Below the pieces are notes generated by a model. The model made no database searches. It saw only the letters and a program-made list of their open reading frames with translations, and was not told the DNA's origin. Positions 38,843 to 52,692 of a stretch of DNA of 64,000 bases are shown here, piece by piece (the stretch's first letter is position 1; each line of letters begins with the position of its first letter). The stretch comes from Himantopus leucocephalus. Lineage: Eukaryota; Chordata; Aves; Charadriiformes; Recurvirostridae. The position numbers and the translations under genes are program-made. The stretch covers positions 4,791,778-4,855,777 of the forward strand of contig RSEF01000026.1 of assembly GCA_003993805.1 (NCBI GenBank). The letters run 5' to 3'.

Positions 38843-41800
38843 NAAAAAAAAAGTCATACTATTCTGCAACATTTCCCAAAGGAAGGAACTTACCTGGAAG
38901 TCTTTTTGTGAAATCCACTAACACTTGTACATGAACAACTGCTGTCTCAGAGAGACGGAGAAAACTTTCCTCAGGACTTGCAGTTTCTTGTAGCTGCATG
39001 AAAGAGTGTTTAGACATCTGATATAACCAAGGTACAGTGCTTAGGATAATAATAACTTAGCAATGCAGGCTGATTGTTCTGTATACGTACAAACTTCTTT
39101 GCTGCTTCAAGGGGAATTGTGTATTTTTGGTGTGCTGCTACAATGTGGTCAAGAAGCTGATGTTCCCCTGGAGTAAGTTCCATCTTCTCTGGGATCTGTT
39201 ATAAAAATAAATCAGTCAAGTTACAATGACCTGGAGCAAAAAGAAATGATAAAAAGAGATGTTTTAAATAGAAAAATATCACACTTTTCCAGATCTTGTT
39301 GTAGATGATACGTGCTTACTATTCAGTCCCTCATCTTCCAGTTTTATGTTGCAAAGAAAACTGTTCTTCTGTTTGAAATTCTTCCTGAGTCGCTTTGACT
39401 TGCACTGTACTTCAGTCAGCAAACCTGTGAGGCATGGAAGTGTGCATCAGTAAGTGTATTTTCAAATAATTACAATTTGAAATCATCACTTTTATTATTA
39501 TAGATAACACGAGCCTTGCATCACAGGAGCCATCACCTATAAGGAACTGTGCTTCCTAGAGAATATGGCAATGTGTTATTATTCATTAGGTGAGTTAGTG
39601 TTCAGTATCCACCAAAGGCCTGAGTGTTTCCCGTCATCTTATGTTATCTTGCTTGTGGCTCTGTGACATACAAGTGTGAGAATTTTTCACAAAAAACTGT
39701 TGTTCAGGTTTTTTATTTTTCTTTTTTCCAAACACGAAAGCACATCTGATATGCTTACTGCTGTCCTGTCAAGGTTCAGGATATTTAGCTGTCTCTTGTT
39801 AGTACTTTGTTGTTTTTTCCTGTAATGTCTTTGAACAGCAGTCCTCTTAATTTCAGGAGGTACGCCCCAAGCATTGGTGGTTTCTGCAGATGAAGATGCT
39901 ACAGGTGCTACAGACTCCAAAGGTACATTTTCCTACAGCTAAATGAAGTTTAGACCAATACCATTTAGATCTAATGAGGAGAAGGGATTGACTTTGGAAA
40001 AGGTTTTATCTGAGCTGACTAGTAAATTAGCCAGCATGGAAGGAGCACTTACATTCTGCTAGCATTCCCACAGCTTTACACTTCTTCAAGCGACATTCTT
40101 GACACTTCCTTCGCATGTACATGTCCATTTCACAGTGACCACCATTCTTGCATCGATATACTGCATTTTTCGTTATGCTCCGTCGAAAGAAGCCTACAGA
40201 CAAGGATCAGGTTTTGACTGAAGGAATCTAAGGAGCTTTATCTCATAATGGTTTAAAGAATTAAAGTGTCTTTTGGGGTTTTTTGTGTTGTTTTTTTTAC
40301 AATGGAAACATTACCTTGATTTTAAATTTGCTTTTTAACAACATAGTTATGTCTTGTTCTTTCTGACTAATATTTGCTATTTTCCATACCTGACTAAGAC
40401 GGCTGCCGTATGGCAAGTTAAAATATAAGTAGCAAGTAATTTATTACTTGTTTGTATTTAATAATAAGTAAAATTAATAACATTGAAGTAAATGTATAAT
40501 AAATGGTCATGAGAAAATCAGCACCTGCTTAAACACATACTATTCTAGTGAATAATGAGTGCAAAAAATCAGTTGCATGAAATGCTCATATTAAATACAG
40601 GCTGTGAAAGCATTTCTTCAAAAAATGTTGTAAAACTTTGAATCTGGATAGGCATGTTAGATAGAGGGTTCCTTAGACAGATGACAATCTGCTGTAGAAC
40701 TGTCAAAAAATAGTGAAATCTGTTTGCTTCCATCACAGATGTGGAGTGTCATGTTGAGCACTGCGGGGCCAAGGTCCTGGCAAAGGCAGAGGTCAGCCTG
40801 TTCTCCTCTTACCTTTACAGCCTTCGCAGGTAAGGGCGTTGTAGTGATAGCCTGAGGCCTTGTCACCGCACACAACACACAGCTCCTCCTGCCCCTTCAG
40901 TCTCAAAGAAGAGTGGTTTAATCTTGGCCGTTTTAGTCCTTGGTACCCAGCGTCATCAGCGTGGGGAGCCATGAAGGGGGGTTTGCTTAGTTCACAGCTG
41001 CCGATGATACACTGCCCGTCACTGTACTGAGAGTCCAGGCCATATGTGCTGTACTGGGACTGAGAAGGTTGTGACTGTAATACTGGAGGAGGAATCGGAA
41101 CTGTTGAGTATTGGCAGTAAGGCGCAGTCTGAAAATCAGTGTCTTGCAGCTGGTAGTTGATGTGGTCCGGTAAAGCATCTAGATACAGAAGAGATTGAAA
41201 GTGAAATAAAAACCTGAAGAGTATCTCGACATCAGCTACGTGAAAGTTTTAAAATCGTTTATAGATTAAATATTTAATCATAAATATTAGAGGAACACAT
41301 TGTCAGAAGGACAGTCTGACACATTCTTTTTAAATGGGCTATCTGTAATGTCTTTAAGTAAAATCTTGGATGTAGTGAAAATGGCTTGGTAACAGTTTGG
41401 GCAATGTCGTGGGTGCCACTGGATTCTTGTTAGTACGTAATTAAATATCACTTGCCAACTGATGATGCAGCTACCTTTGATTTTAGACTTAAGTGTAAGT
41501 TATTCATGTTACAGAAGAATATTTTCCTGTAAGTGAATTTGTTAGTGAGTGAAATGTTTGTTATTGGTACGTGTTTCAGGCACAATTTAAAAAATGTTGC
41601 ACAAGAAGAGTCTGAGAAAGACAGTCCAGAAATTACAGAGTGGTAAAAATTACTGTGGCAGGTGTCTTAAAGTTGAAATTCAGTACAGTAAAAAGCAGAG
41701 GCTTGTTTTATTTAGTATTTTTGCATATATAATCCTTTATAGTTAAGAAATTTCATTTTAGCAAAATGTATGTACAGAATTATGAGGAGAGCTTCTTCCT

Positions 41801-42461
41801 GCCTTTCTGTCTGTAGAGTTTTAATTTTATCCACCCCACCCCCCCTTAAATGTACACAGCTGTACTGAAGAAAGCTTGTGCAACATGCAACATGTTTCAT
41901 TCTTCCTTCAGGATTGTTTGAATCTCTGTAAAAACAAATTGGAAAGTTTTTTTTTAAGCAGTGTGGAGGTCTTTTTCTTTATAATGAGCTTTGAGTCCTG
42001 CATTTACTAATCCAGAATCAACTTAGCTATTGCAATTATAGTTCTATAAGATATAGAATAACCATTATCTATTTATAGTGTATCTGGAATACTGTAATAA
42101 AACCTCTATCTTCTTCATACAAGTCAAAGGGAGACGGCACCAGTAATGTTTATATGAAGTGATGGGTCAGCATAATCACATTGTATACCAAAATCTGTAT
42201 GAGCACATGCTCGTATATTCAATACACTTTCAGTATGGACTTGATAGTCAAATGTGTAGCTTCTAAGAGCTTTTAAAGATAAACTAAAAGGAAGCAAATA
42301 ACTGGAATTTCCGCAGATGTTCATTTTACTAGACTGCTTTTTCATAATATAAAAATTTTGCTTTACTTACCATAATACTGTATGGGCTCGGGAAGGCAAT
42401 ACCCATCAGGTACAGTGACAAATGTATTTGCCATATTCTGCTCCCAACTGCACTGTTTCAT
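36044..42461 (-). CDS. NR1H5: Farnesoid X receptor beta, complete ORF
   Basis: A nuclear receptor of the FXR group; in mouse FXR-beta responds to lanosterol. Coding exons (5' to 3'): 42371-42461, 40813-41178, 40053-40193, 39285-39424, 39091-39195, 38894-38993, 37641-37769, 36461-36574, 36044-36282. These give 474 codons with matching phases. The DNA-binding domain runs from Cys131 to about Cys200: first finger [21 protein letters not shown]-box CEGCKG, then [15 protein letters not shown] and [12 protein letters not shown]. The hinge [15 protein letters not shown] is FXR-like. The ligand-binding domain (about 247-474) keeps MFLRSA of helix 5 and ends in the AF-2 helix LLCELWDLH. Position beside SYCP1 matches human NR1H5P, so FXR-beta is preferred over NR1H4. 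The ATG is the first Met that fits; the frame stays open upstream within that exon, so a longer N-terminus is possible. Confidence 0.93.
38820..38852. repeat. A-homopolymer with one unresolved base
   Basis: An A run of about 33 bases with an N at 38843, inside the NR1H5 intron between exons 38894-38993 and 37641-37769. It may be a sequencing problem or a length-variable tract. Confidence 0.85.
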
Positions 42462-42497
42462 TAACTTTGCTGTGTGATAGACTTTTAAGAAGGGAAC

Positions 42498-45400
42498 CTA
42501 GAGAAATGGAAAAGTAAGAGAAACATCGTGTGAGAAAGAATTGCTGGGTTAGTTTAGCTACAGAGCTAAAATCAGAAAATTCCAGAATATGAAACAGTCT
42601 GCAGATCATAAGAAAATCAGAGGTATGTGCGAATTCACATAATACCTTCAATGCGGTTGCAAAACATTTGATTGTCCAATCGTATGGATTCAGGACAGAG
42701 TCCATTCCTAAAATTCCAAGTTATAACTGTTTTCTTCCTCATTTTACATGAAACCATGTAGGGGAATCAGACTAATCGTTGATAAATTCTCTAGTTCAGG
42801 AAGGGATTAAAAGGAGCTTCACTGGATAGAAAAAACTTGCTTTCAGAATGAGTTAGGGCATTTGCACTAATGTGGATGTCATGGATGTTCTGTTTCTGCA
42901 CAAAGATGGGCTTTTAGTGAATTTGCTTCATTCACTTTTTATGCAAATTTGAAGCAAGTAAATACAGGAAAATGGCCTGGAAAGGCCAGCATAGAATATA
43001 TCTTCTTCCCCATGTAAATACTCTTTTATGCTGTGAAAGTCAGCTGTGCTCCACTTAAGCACTGCCTAATTTACATTAGGTTCCAAATTTAAAAGCCTGT
43101 ATTCCTTTAAGAGTACAAAGCATCCTGTGAAGACAAAAAAAAAATCAATCTCGTATAGGAGGCATTGCCCTCTAGAGAACTTTTCTCTGTCCCTTGATTA
43201 TTGAAGGAGCCTGGGCTCCTTCACTGTTGGATGCTTTGACGTTCACCATTACAAAGTGTACTGAGAGCTCACAGTGACACAGTTGGTGCAGAATAGTTGT
43301 TGTGTTTTGAGTTCAAAACTTACCTTATTTCTCAGTAACTTCACTTTATAGAGAGGTTCTGAAAAAGCGTGTTCTAAAAATTCTTAAAAGAGTTTTAGAA
43401 AAAAAAGTCTATGTGGATACTAGCATCAGCTGGGTTTGTGTTTACATATGTGTATAGGCAACCTCTGGTATTGCTTAGCAATTGAGTGGTAATGGAGTAG
43501 CTGTTAGAGAAGTTAAGTAGGAAAAATTTCCCTTGCCCCCTTGTTCCTCTGCACGTGTGGAATGTATGAGAGCATCACTGGTTAGAAATATGTGGAATCT
43601 GATGTCTGTTGAGTAAGGGCTCTACAAGACAATTAGCCAGTGAACTACTCACAGGCTTTCCCTGAGCAGATGGGAAAGACAGAAAAGATGAAAAAGTCAA
43701 GTAAGTATTTGGAAAGCACGGAAAATCAAACTCTTGTGTGTGCAACAGGATTCTCTGTATATGCCTCTTGCAGAATTTACAGCAAATTGGGTTTAAAGAT
43801 CTTCCTTAAAAGACTCACATGTTGGGTTTTGTGCAATGCCTATAGCTAGCTACATCTGAGAAAATAAAGGTATCATTTCAGGGAATCTGAATTGAAGTTG
43901 TGACTTACAAGACACACATCACATACCCCCAGACTGGACATATCTTTGTAACTGAACACTTTCGCTTTGTGTTGTCAGCAGAAGGTGAAAAGATGCAGTG
44001 AGGCTGGAATGCTGATTTTTTTATCTCTGCTAGTAAATATTTGTTTGAAAGAGAAATGACTCACTGAATCATGAGGTCCTTATCAGTTAGATCAATTTGG
44101 CCTGGGCAAAGTCTACATTTTTCCCAAAAAATGTGTATTTGCTGAAGAAATGTGTTTCTGGATTCTAGTAGTTTCTCTAAATAAAAATAATAAAAGAATA
44201 GAAGCTAAAATAAAATTACACTCATCCAGTCTGATAAAAATGTTAAATTGGGAGTATGAAGTACATATTACCAAATGCAAGGTGGTCAGTTGATTAAACA
44301 TTCTAAATCTTGGAAGCAGATTTCATTAGGCAAAGTTTCCTCAATTTTGGTATTGTATGAGAATGAATTTGAGGATTTAGCCCTTCTTACTGATTTTTAT
44401 GGCTAATAAAAGTTATCAGTTGCAATCACAGAATTCCCAGCTTAGAATGAGACTTTGTAAATGGCAAATTTTAAATTAAGAGAATGTTAGAACAGTATTA
44501 ATAGTAAATCCAGTGGTTATTTGAGGAATGCTATAGTGTCTTGAAATGAGAATTAATGGTGACGCCTGTGCGTGAATGTTAACTGTTTCATTTTCTGAGA
44601 ATTTAGCGTAAACAGGCTTGTTCTGATATCAAATAGCATTGGGCTTTTTAAAACAAAAAATATGGAGAACAGAATAAGATATGTAAGGAAGGAACTTCAT
44701 TTTCTAGGACAGGAAAGATTTGATCATTTGTAAGATTGACTGTCATAGCCATGTGTTACAACCTTTTCCTCACCCTTCATGTATGAGTCAGTCAGCAGTA
44801 GGGAAGCCTCCTCCACACTTTAGGAGTTGCTGAAGTTTTGTGATGCGTTATATGCCGGTCTTTCAAAAGTTCAGTAGCCATCCCTAATCTCTCACACCTC
44901 ACTGGGAATGAACCATGACCTGAAGGACACTTCTTCAGCCCACACATACATTCATTAACCCTTTGCCATGCAGGCAAGTAAATTCTGCATGCACACAAAG
45001 CTTAGCTACATAGTATGAAGCTGTGGAATCCTTGACAGAATGTACCGTACATGCCCAATTATAATTTTCAAAGCATAGTAACTTGGACAAAGTTGAAATA
45101 AGATTGGAGTAAGAGCTTTGGGTGTTTGGGGCAGTTATAGTCATGCTATTTCCAAACCAAAATATTTTGTGCCCATTTTTCTCTTTTCTTTGTACTCAAA
45201 ATATAGCCATTCTTTTTGTGTATGTCTGCTTTAAAAAGGAAGCAAAAAAAAAATATTCCCAGAGATTATGCATAAAGGTCTTTAGCCTAAAAAAATGAAA
45301 ATAACTGAAAACAAAAGATTATTTTTTAATAACTTCTTTCGTAGAATCACAAGCAGTAATACAGTTAGGATGAAAGTCTTTAGTCCTTTGTCAGACATGC

Positions 45401-47075
45401 TGACCTGAAAGAAAATGCTGTGTGCATAAAGGCACATGCTGTTCCCGGCTTTTCCTTCTGTTACTTTTGAGGTGCTATTTCTGGGTATTTTCACGTGTGA
45501 AATCCTGATCATTTTGGGGGTGGGGTGGGTGTTTGTTTGTTTTTAATTTTAAAAGCCTCTACAAGTGGGACAATTTAATTTTTAATTTTTTTTTCAGAAG
45601 AAGATATGACCTAGACTCTAGGTTGCTTAAATGCGTTTGAAAATGTTGTACCTTTACAGGCTTAGTTTTGCAGTAATCAGTCTTCTGAACTAATAATGTT
45701 AAATATAAACTGGAATGTATGTCGATTCAAGGGGCTGGTTATCCATCTAATACAGAAACTCAGCAACATTCAGTTACTAGTCCTAACTGAAAGACTTTTC
45801 AATTTATCAAAGATGGAAGCCATTAAAAAAAAAACAAACGTTAATTGATAAAAGTAAAGTAGAATCACAAACCAGTCACTTAACACAATGTACACATTCT
45901 AGAATAGAATTCAGACTAGAATACATACCGTATGTCTATTTATTGTTATTTATGGTGAAAGATGTTGTTTTTATCATTTTTATTGCTATAAAATACCATA
46001 CCATAAAGTAACATATAATCAACTTATATTATTAAATTTATTAAGATGCAAAACATACTTCTTGTAGAAAAGGGTCCAGGGAGCTCTTTAAGAGGTATGT
46101 ATTGACAGTACTTTAACTGCTATCGTAAATATTTTGACAGTTGAGTCATAGGGAAATTTCTTGTTTACAGGGAATTTTAGGAACTCAAGCTGAAGGTCTT
46201 CAACGTTTATTTAACACACCTTGTGGCATGTTAATGATCATGTAGTGGAACTAGATAGCACATTTCAATCTCAGTGTTAATCGCTGTACTTTTTTTTTCT
46301 TCTGGAAAGCATAGCTTAATTTTTTTAATTTGTGACATTTAAACCAAAAATTGAAAAAAATTTTAACTGAGCACAATCGGTGGCAACTATGTGTGATGCC
46401 CGGTGATACTTTCACTCAAGCAATTCAGTAATCACTGATTACTGTAATTAAAGAATGATTTTACAGGGGAAGTTGTAGGATCACTTGATTGATCCTATAT
46501 GCAGCTTATATGCATTATTAAGGTTTCATCTGTTTCTCCCAGTTTTAAGATGCCAAGAAGCTCCCCAAAGCTGCTGTTTCAAGAAATCCCACTTCTCATT
46601 AAATGTGTTTCTTCCTTGTCATATAATAACCATAATAGGAATTGGCTTGTTTCACTAATGGATTGTGTTGCAATTATCTTGAAATCGTCCTTTGGAATTG
46701 TTACCCCATGAATAATTATTTGAAAGGTATAATTTTTATACATTGTAAAATAAGAGGTTAGAGGTTGTTTCAAACTTAGAGTTTTCCAGGTACTTTGGGG
46801 AAGGGAAACAAATGGTTGAATTTAGAGTTGTTTTACTTCACTCTGTGTGTTAAATGAAGTACTGTTAGCACAAATTTGTGGCAGTAGGGCACCAAATTTA
46901 AAAGTGCATGTCTTCTATTTTCATTTAGTCAGGCATTTAAAAAGAAAGAAAAAAAAAAAGGAAAAAGAAGAAAAAAAGCCCAATGCCTGAAATATTTGCA
47001 CATGGCAAATTGATTTATGACTAGAGCAACAATTTATAATCCCAAAGCATTCAGAGAAGTAAATGAAATACTTAC
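42498..47075. other. NR1H5 first intron
   Basis: AT-rich sequence with no convincing exon on either strand; scattered short ORFs of 60-100 codons lack splice context or family resemblance. Confidence 0.5.
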
Positions 47076-47286
47076 AGTGGTTCGAGAGAGTTTCTTGCTT
47101 CCAGAGTTGAGTCCGCTGGGCTGTAGCACTGATCCTCGCTCTGAGTCCAGCTGGAGCACACTGGGCCTTTTCCCTATTTATCAGTTTCTGTGCACACACT
47201 GGGCTCCAGACACTCCGCAGAGCAATGCTACGGCTCTGAGACACAAACTTCCCACACAGCCTTTTCTGGGGTCGAAGCAAGGGCAG
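47076..47286 (-). other. NR1H5: Probable NR1H5 5' non-coding exon
   Basis: A strong donor (CCACT|GTAAGT) and a candidate acceptor (GACTTGCAG|CTGCCC) bound a less AT-rich block on the NR1H5 strand, 4.6 kb upstream of the first coding exon. The open frame across it does not continue in the frame of the coding exon, so I read it as 5' UTR. It could instead be a first exon with its start site near 47.3 kb. Confidence 0.4.
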
Positions 47287-47430
47287 CTGCAAGTCCACAT
47301 AAATCAAATAATAACTGGGTCATCAGGGACAGAGGCCATGGGGACCCTCACGTCACTGTTTCCCAGAGTTCTCCCTGTCCAATTACTAAAAATTCTGCTT
47401 TCTTGGTAGAATTTAAAATTCTCCCATTTT

Positions 47431-47440
47431 GATTGGTTAA
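47431..47440 (-). promoter_or_regulatory. CCAAT box near NR1H5 5' exon
   Basis: Minus strand TTAACCAATC, about 150 bp upstream of the candidate 5' exon in the correct orientation. The overlapping GTTAAC also resembles an HNF1 half-site. Support is motif and position only. Confidence 0.3.
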
Positions 47441-47444
47441 CATT

Positions 47445-50400
47445 GACACGTCTGAGTGTTAATGGATGATGTTCATTTGCTGGGCAGAGAAAATATTGCA
47501 ATAGTGTTATTTGGAGATATCTACATGCCGTAATAATTGAATTTGGAAAGACTTGATTAGGCCAGTATCTCCAAACACAAGTTGTTCTCCCTATTCTAAT
47601 TCTGACATACCTGTGTTGATGCAGCAGACAGGGCTCCTGTGTGCCCCCATAACAGAAAATGATCATCAGCAACTTCTGTTGCCACTCACTTTGCAAAACT
47701 TCATTCTGAAAAAAAGAAGTATTTACATTATTAATGATTTCTAGTAAATTAGTTATTACAATTTGAGGTTTTCATCATTTCCTAGATACAAGATGCGATC
47801 TTTTTCTTTCTAATGCATTTTCTTGTTAGGTATTGTGTCATTACACTGGCTGCCTAACGTGACGCACAGCAGGTTGCAAACACAGTAAGGAGGTCACTTT
47901 TCTTCTGTGTAGGAACAATTCTCGATTTACCTTAGGAAAAAAATGGTTCTGTTGTATACTTCATGGAATTAGACAGCAAAGGGAAAAACTAATTTCCTGT
48001 TGGTTATCTTACTGCTAAGTCACTCAAAATAGTCTTTAGGGCAATAGGTTTTCACGGATCTGTGGCACAAGACACAGCAAACTGACATTACCCTTCAAAG
48101 GACAGTCCTATTTGTATTCCATAGGCTCCAGAGAAGAGCGTGCTACTTACTTCCATCTAGTGGCACCATTCCAGAATCTGTCAGTCTTTGGCTGTGGAAT
48201 GGTTGAGTCTGGCTTTCAAGCACAAAAAGACTGACTCACAGATGTTATTTGAGCATCTTGTGAGTTTTTGAGCTTTCAAATGCTCTGCATTGATAATGTG
48301 TTGTGACGGAGGGCTGGAATGCATAGATTATGTGGTAGAGACAGAGAGAATGATCTTGTAAGTTTAATTTTGATCAGCATTTGTCTTTCCAGTAAAAGCA
48401 GCTGGTAAAAAACAGCAGCTTATTAAGATGTCAAAAAAACTTCAGTGGTAAAAACGGAGAATTGACAATTACTAGAACTAAGATTTTTTTCATAGCAGCA
48501 TCACTTTCATATATACCATTGCCTTTTTTATCCAGCTTTTCAGCCTTTCTCATGAAAGCTGGAAAAACAAGCAGAGGTTTGTGAAATACTGCCATTAGCT
48601 TTTAAGCACTACTGACTTCTTGTAGTACTTCTTCTGATGGAAGATACCTTGCTGCTAAGCTGTTCAAGCGTATCTATGGGACGTGGGTATTTAAAGCCTA
48701 CTGACTTTGAGAAACTTAAGTCTGAATCCCAGGTTTTTAGAAGGTATCTAATCCCCATTCTGTTCAGTATTATAAAACCTAGTGGATTAAGAGTAAATTC
48801 AATTTCTAAAATAAGTATATAAGAAGCTAAACCTTAGCTGTAGTAGAAATTAACTGCAGTGCCACAGTAAGTATTAGCCCACAGTCATTTACTCCAACCC
48901 ACGTGCTATCTTCATAGCTGTGGTAATAAAACTATTTTGCCTAGTCATGCAGTGATTCAGACCAGGTGACTGGTCCATGTTAAATACATATATTTACATC
49001 ATTTTAACAGAGCACTTCTATTCAAAGCTTAGTGTGACAATAAAAATGGGAGACCTGAAAGCCCACTTGAGTCACACAAAAAACTGCTGCAAAGAAGAGG
49101 AGAATAAATGGTTTCCCGTGCTTGTAAAGAATCAAGAAATAAAAAGCTTATTTAGGAGTAAGGAAGATTTAAATTAGATACTAGAGAAAGCAATTACAGT
49201 GGTAACAATAGCACTGGAATAAGTTGCCTTTACAGTCTTCACCACTGGATGTTTTGAACATCAGTTTGGGCTACCTGATAGAACTTACGAATTGTCCTCT
49301 CTGAGTTATTTTGATCTGTAAAGGAGGAGGAAGGACTTTTGAGATCTCTTCCAGCTCTATTTTCTGTTATTTGTCCTTACATACGTCAGTTTTGTAAAAC
49401 ACTGATAAAGTCTCTGATCAGTAACATGCCTGGTGCCATTTTAATGGGCAAAGGAAATAACCATATACTTCAAGCATGCTTTACTAGAGGTGAATAAACA
49501 TAATGTAACTCATAGATAGGGCCTGAAAATCTTTGCTCAACAAGTTAATGTCATGAGCCAAAACCTAGAAGTGCCACTGCAGTGGAGAATAAGGGACATG
49601 CATGTTTTCCTTAGAAAATAATCAGATCTGGTGACATTGGTCTGACAGAACACCTTGCGCTGCACCGCTTTTGCAGCCTCACTTCCATCATTGGTGTAAA
49701 CTGTGAGCTTCTGTGCAGCCTCATCTACACAGAATGTCTGCCTTTGTGCAGTCAGGTCTAAGAATTTGATGAGTGCTGAAACTGCAGATCAAGAAAGAGC
49801 TTCCCTCGACCAATACCTGTTGAGATAATTAATTTTCAAGCTAAGCAGAATTCTGTGTTCATTTGAACTAGAGATTCCAGATCTCTGTAACTTGTTTGGT
49901 ATCTGAATAGTTAAAGGAAATCGTATCTACTCCAGCTGGATCTTCTCTACATAACTGACCCGTTCGGCTTGATCTGGTATTGGCTTGTTTACGTAGCTTC
50001 AGTAATTAACCACTATCGGCCTCATTAATGAAACATAAACCACCTCTTCTGCTCATTTATAAAGCATTTGTCAAACAAAACTTAAACAAAGGGCAGAATC
50101 TCAGCAAAGTAACAGTCCTTCAAAAGCTACTGAGACTCTGACTACAAGTCATTACGGTCACTTTGTTGTTGTTTTTCAGTAAAAATGAAACAGAAGTGAT
50201 GGCATTGTGTATTGCTTTTGGCTAACTTTTCACAAAAACATCTGAGATCTGTCACATGAGGGCAATGATGCCTGGACAACTATTTTGGCCATTTCAGTAC
50301 AAAATACTGATGTTCCAGCTCATTACTGTAAATCATTAAACGATGAAAGCAAGAGTCAAATACTAAACAATTGGGAGCCTTTGGAAAACTAATTGCTAAT

Positions 50401-52517
50401 TACAGTAATCATTGTTATATGTGTGTTAAAGGTTATATTGAAATACAGATTATTTCATTATAGGATTAAGACTGCTGTTAGTAAACTGTTCTGAGCAATA
50501 TTAAAGGAAGTTGAGTACTAACAATACAGCTTATGTATTAACATGATCTAACTTAATATTTGCCTATTTTTGTTTAAGAGAAATAAAATGTTTCAGAGGC
50601 ATAAAATACACTGGCAGACAAACACATGACAATAATTTTGTGTTCTGAGAGCTACTTGCATTTACAATTTGTGAAGGAACTCATTAAAAAGACTGCAAGC
50701 TTTCTGTTCACCCTTTCTTCTGGATTATTTATTAATCTTCAAAAGGCGCAGTGGCTCTGGCACCGTGAGGATTTTCTGCATGGCATGGATGAACCTCAGC
50801 CCTGGGTGTGAAACGGCACAAAGCCTCACGACTAACATTTTTGCAGGTCCGTGTCATCTCAACAGAAAGAAAGATCAGCTTTGAATAGGACGCAGATCTG
50901 TTGTACGTGGTGGTTTTGATTATTGGATCACATGTTCCAAGATCGTATCAGGTCCAGAAGCTACAGTAGTCAGAAATTGTCCTAAAAACTTGAGGCCGGG
51001 CAGAGGAAGCCTGTGTGGAATGGTACTAAGCTGTAGATAGGCATCAGTTAAGAGGAGGGTTGCAGAGAACAGAAAGGGCATGGGATTGTCTGTCGAAGAT
51101 GACTTGGTCTTTTTTATGTCGCTATTTGCCTAAAATGTAATTAACCTAGAATTTTGAGAAACGTGCTTGTTTTGTTGTCGTTATTTGCCTATTTTGCCTG
51201 CAATTTTGCCTGCAGCAGAGAGAGAACCTTGGTCGGTTCACTTGAAACTTAAGAATGTGAGTGTAATAGGTCAGGGACTATCTTTTTCTGCATATACATG
51301 TATGGCCTCTGTTGGATGGGGCCCCAGCCAGACTGACGTGCTTAAGATCCAATGTAATACTTCTAATGATGAAACAAAACATTAAAAAAAAGATGTTATT
51401 TGTACTACAAGTTCACCCAGTACTTGCCCCCTTTTGTAGGTCTTAAACATGTACTTACTTCTGTAGCTTCAAGCAACAAGGTTTGTGTGTCATTTCCTTT
51501 GAGCACCAGTTTGCAAAACTTTTATCTTCCCTCCATGTAGCTTTTTAAAGCAGTACAGTTATTTGCAAAAATGAAAGAAAAATAGTCCTTACAGAGCAAA
51601 ACTGTATGTTTCAGCAGAGGAATGACAGTGAGACTAGCCGGGGAAATTTCATCACACAGCACCTTTCAACCTGAATTTCTATAGTGTTCAAATATGAAAT
51701 TATTCGCCTATTCCCCCAAAAGGGGATGTCAGGGGGATCTATACAGCAAACAGCTCCCATTTAGCACTGTAGAGCATGTGTTCATTCAGTTGGTTTAGTG
51801 TTAGATAGTGTAAATACTCTTCTGCTTTGCATCAAATGTATCAGACAAATCATCATAGTCAAATTAGAAGAGAAATAACTCAGGAGGAATGAAAGTTCTC
51901 ATTAAGTTCTTAAATGCTTTCATGGGATGAAATAATGGGAGACCATATCAGACCAGAGAGGAAAAACAATTCTGAACTCTTTAAGAGTGATTTTTTTCTT
52001 ACTCATGAAGGCGTTGGTTAGTTTCACTGTGCATTTGCTTACAGGCTTTTCACAATTGTTGAAGAGCAAAACACTTGGCTTACATTGAATTTTAATGAAA
52101 GAGCCAAACTGCTTTAAACTTAGCTGAAAGTCTCAAGACAGCCTACAAAATGTTCCTGTTCCTTCTGTGCATTCTCTTAAGCTTGGCATACAGGGCAGTC
52201 CCACTACCTTGAGGTAGAACAGGTACTAATAAGCCCATCCGTTCAACACTAACAAAATGTGTGGGTATTCTTGCATCTCCACCATTCAATACCCTGTGCC
52301 AAATCTGTGTTTTCCCTTGGCAGGAAGACCAAGATTTGTCAATAAAATGCTCCAGTGCATTGATATTCAGCAAGGCACAACGTGGAATAAAGTAAAGGTA
52401 TCAACTAAAGCTTGATTACAATCTCCTGCAATGATCTCAGAACTGATAGTTCATAGAGAATACTTGTAAATATAACTTGAAGCATTGAGGTTCTTAAATG
52501 ACTGTACTTCTTTGTAG
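47445..52517. other. Intergenic, no gene recognised
   Basis: AT-rich sequence between NR1H5 and the orphan ORF at 52.5 kb. A short exon-like block at 51215-51256 (tract TTTTGCCTGCAG, donor GTGAGT) could be an upstream part of the orphan, without further support. Confidence 0.4.
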
Positions 52518-52692
52518 GTACAGCAAAGGGAAGCCAAGTCCTGGACCTGATTTCCATAAAGCAGAGTATCTTGACACTCTGTATTATGAATTACAAAATA
52601 ATTACAGTGGAATCCCTTGGTCAGCATTTTATCAGCAGTGGCGTCTTGCTGCTGAGAGGCTGAAAGAGCTGGATATATCCATTTATCAATGA
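52518..52692 (+). other. Orphan exon-like ORF, unidentified
   Basis: Acceptor GTACTTCTTTGTAG is followed by 57 codons (phase 2 entry) and TGA. It contains SPGPDFHKAEYLDTLYYELQ and NNYSGIPWSAFYQQW and ends ERLKELDISIYQ. Aromatic and charged residues alternate as in a folded helical protein. I know no family with this sequence; it may be the last exon of a bird gene or an old retained fragment. Confidence 0.3.

Noticed and set aside
39687..39920. ORF between NR1H5 exons with an acceptor-like start
   Set aside because: The DNA-binding exon (ends 40053) splices in exact phase to 39424, giving the conserved [10 protein letters not shown] join, so this lies inside an intron.
47304..47696. 130-codon minus-strand ORF upstream of NR1H5
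   Set aside because: No splice phase leads into NR1H5 and no family resemblance; the opposite strand is open here too, pointing to chance composition.
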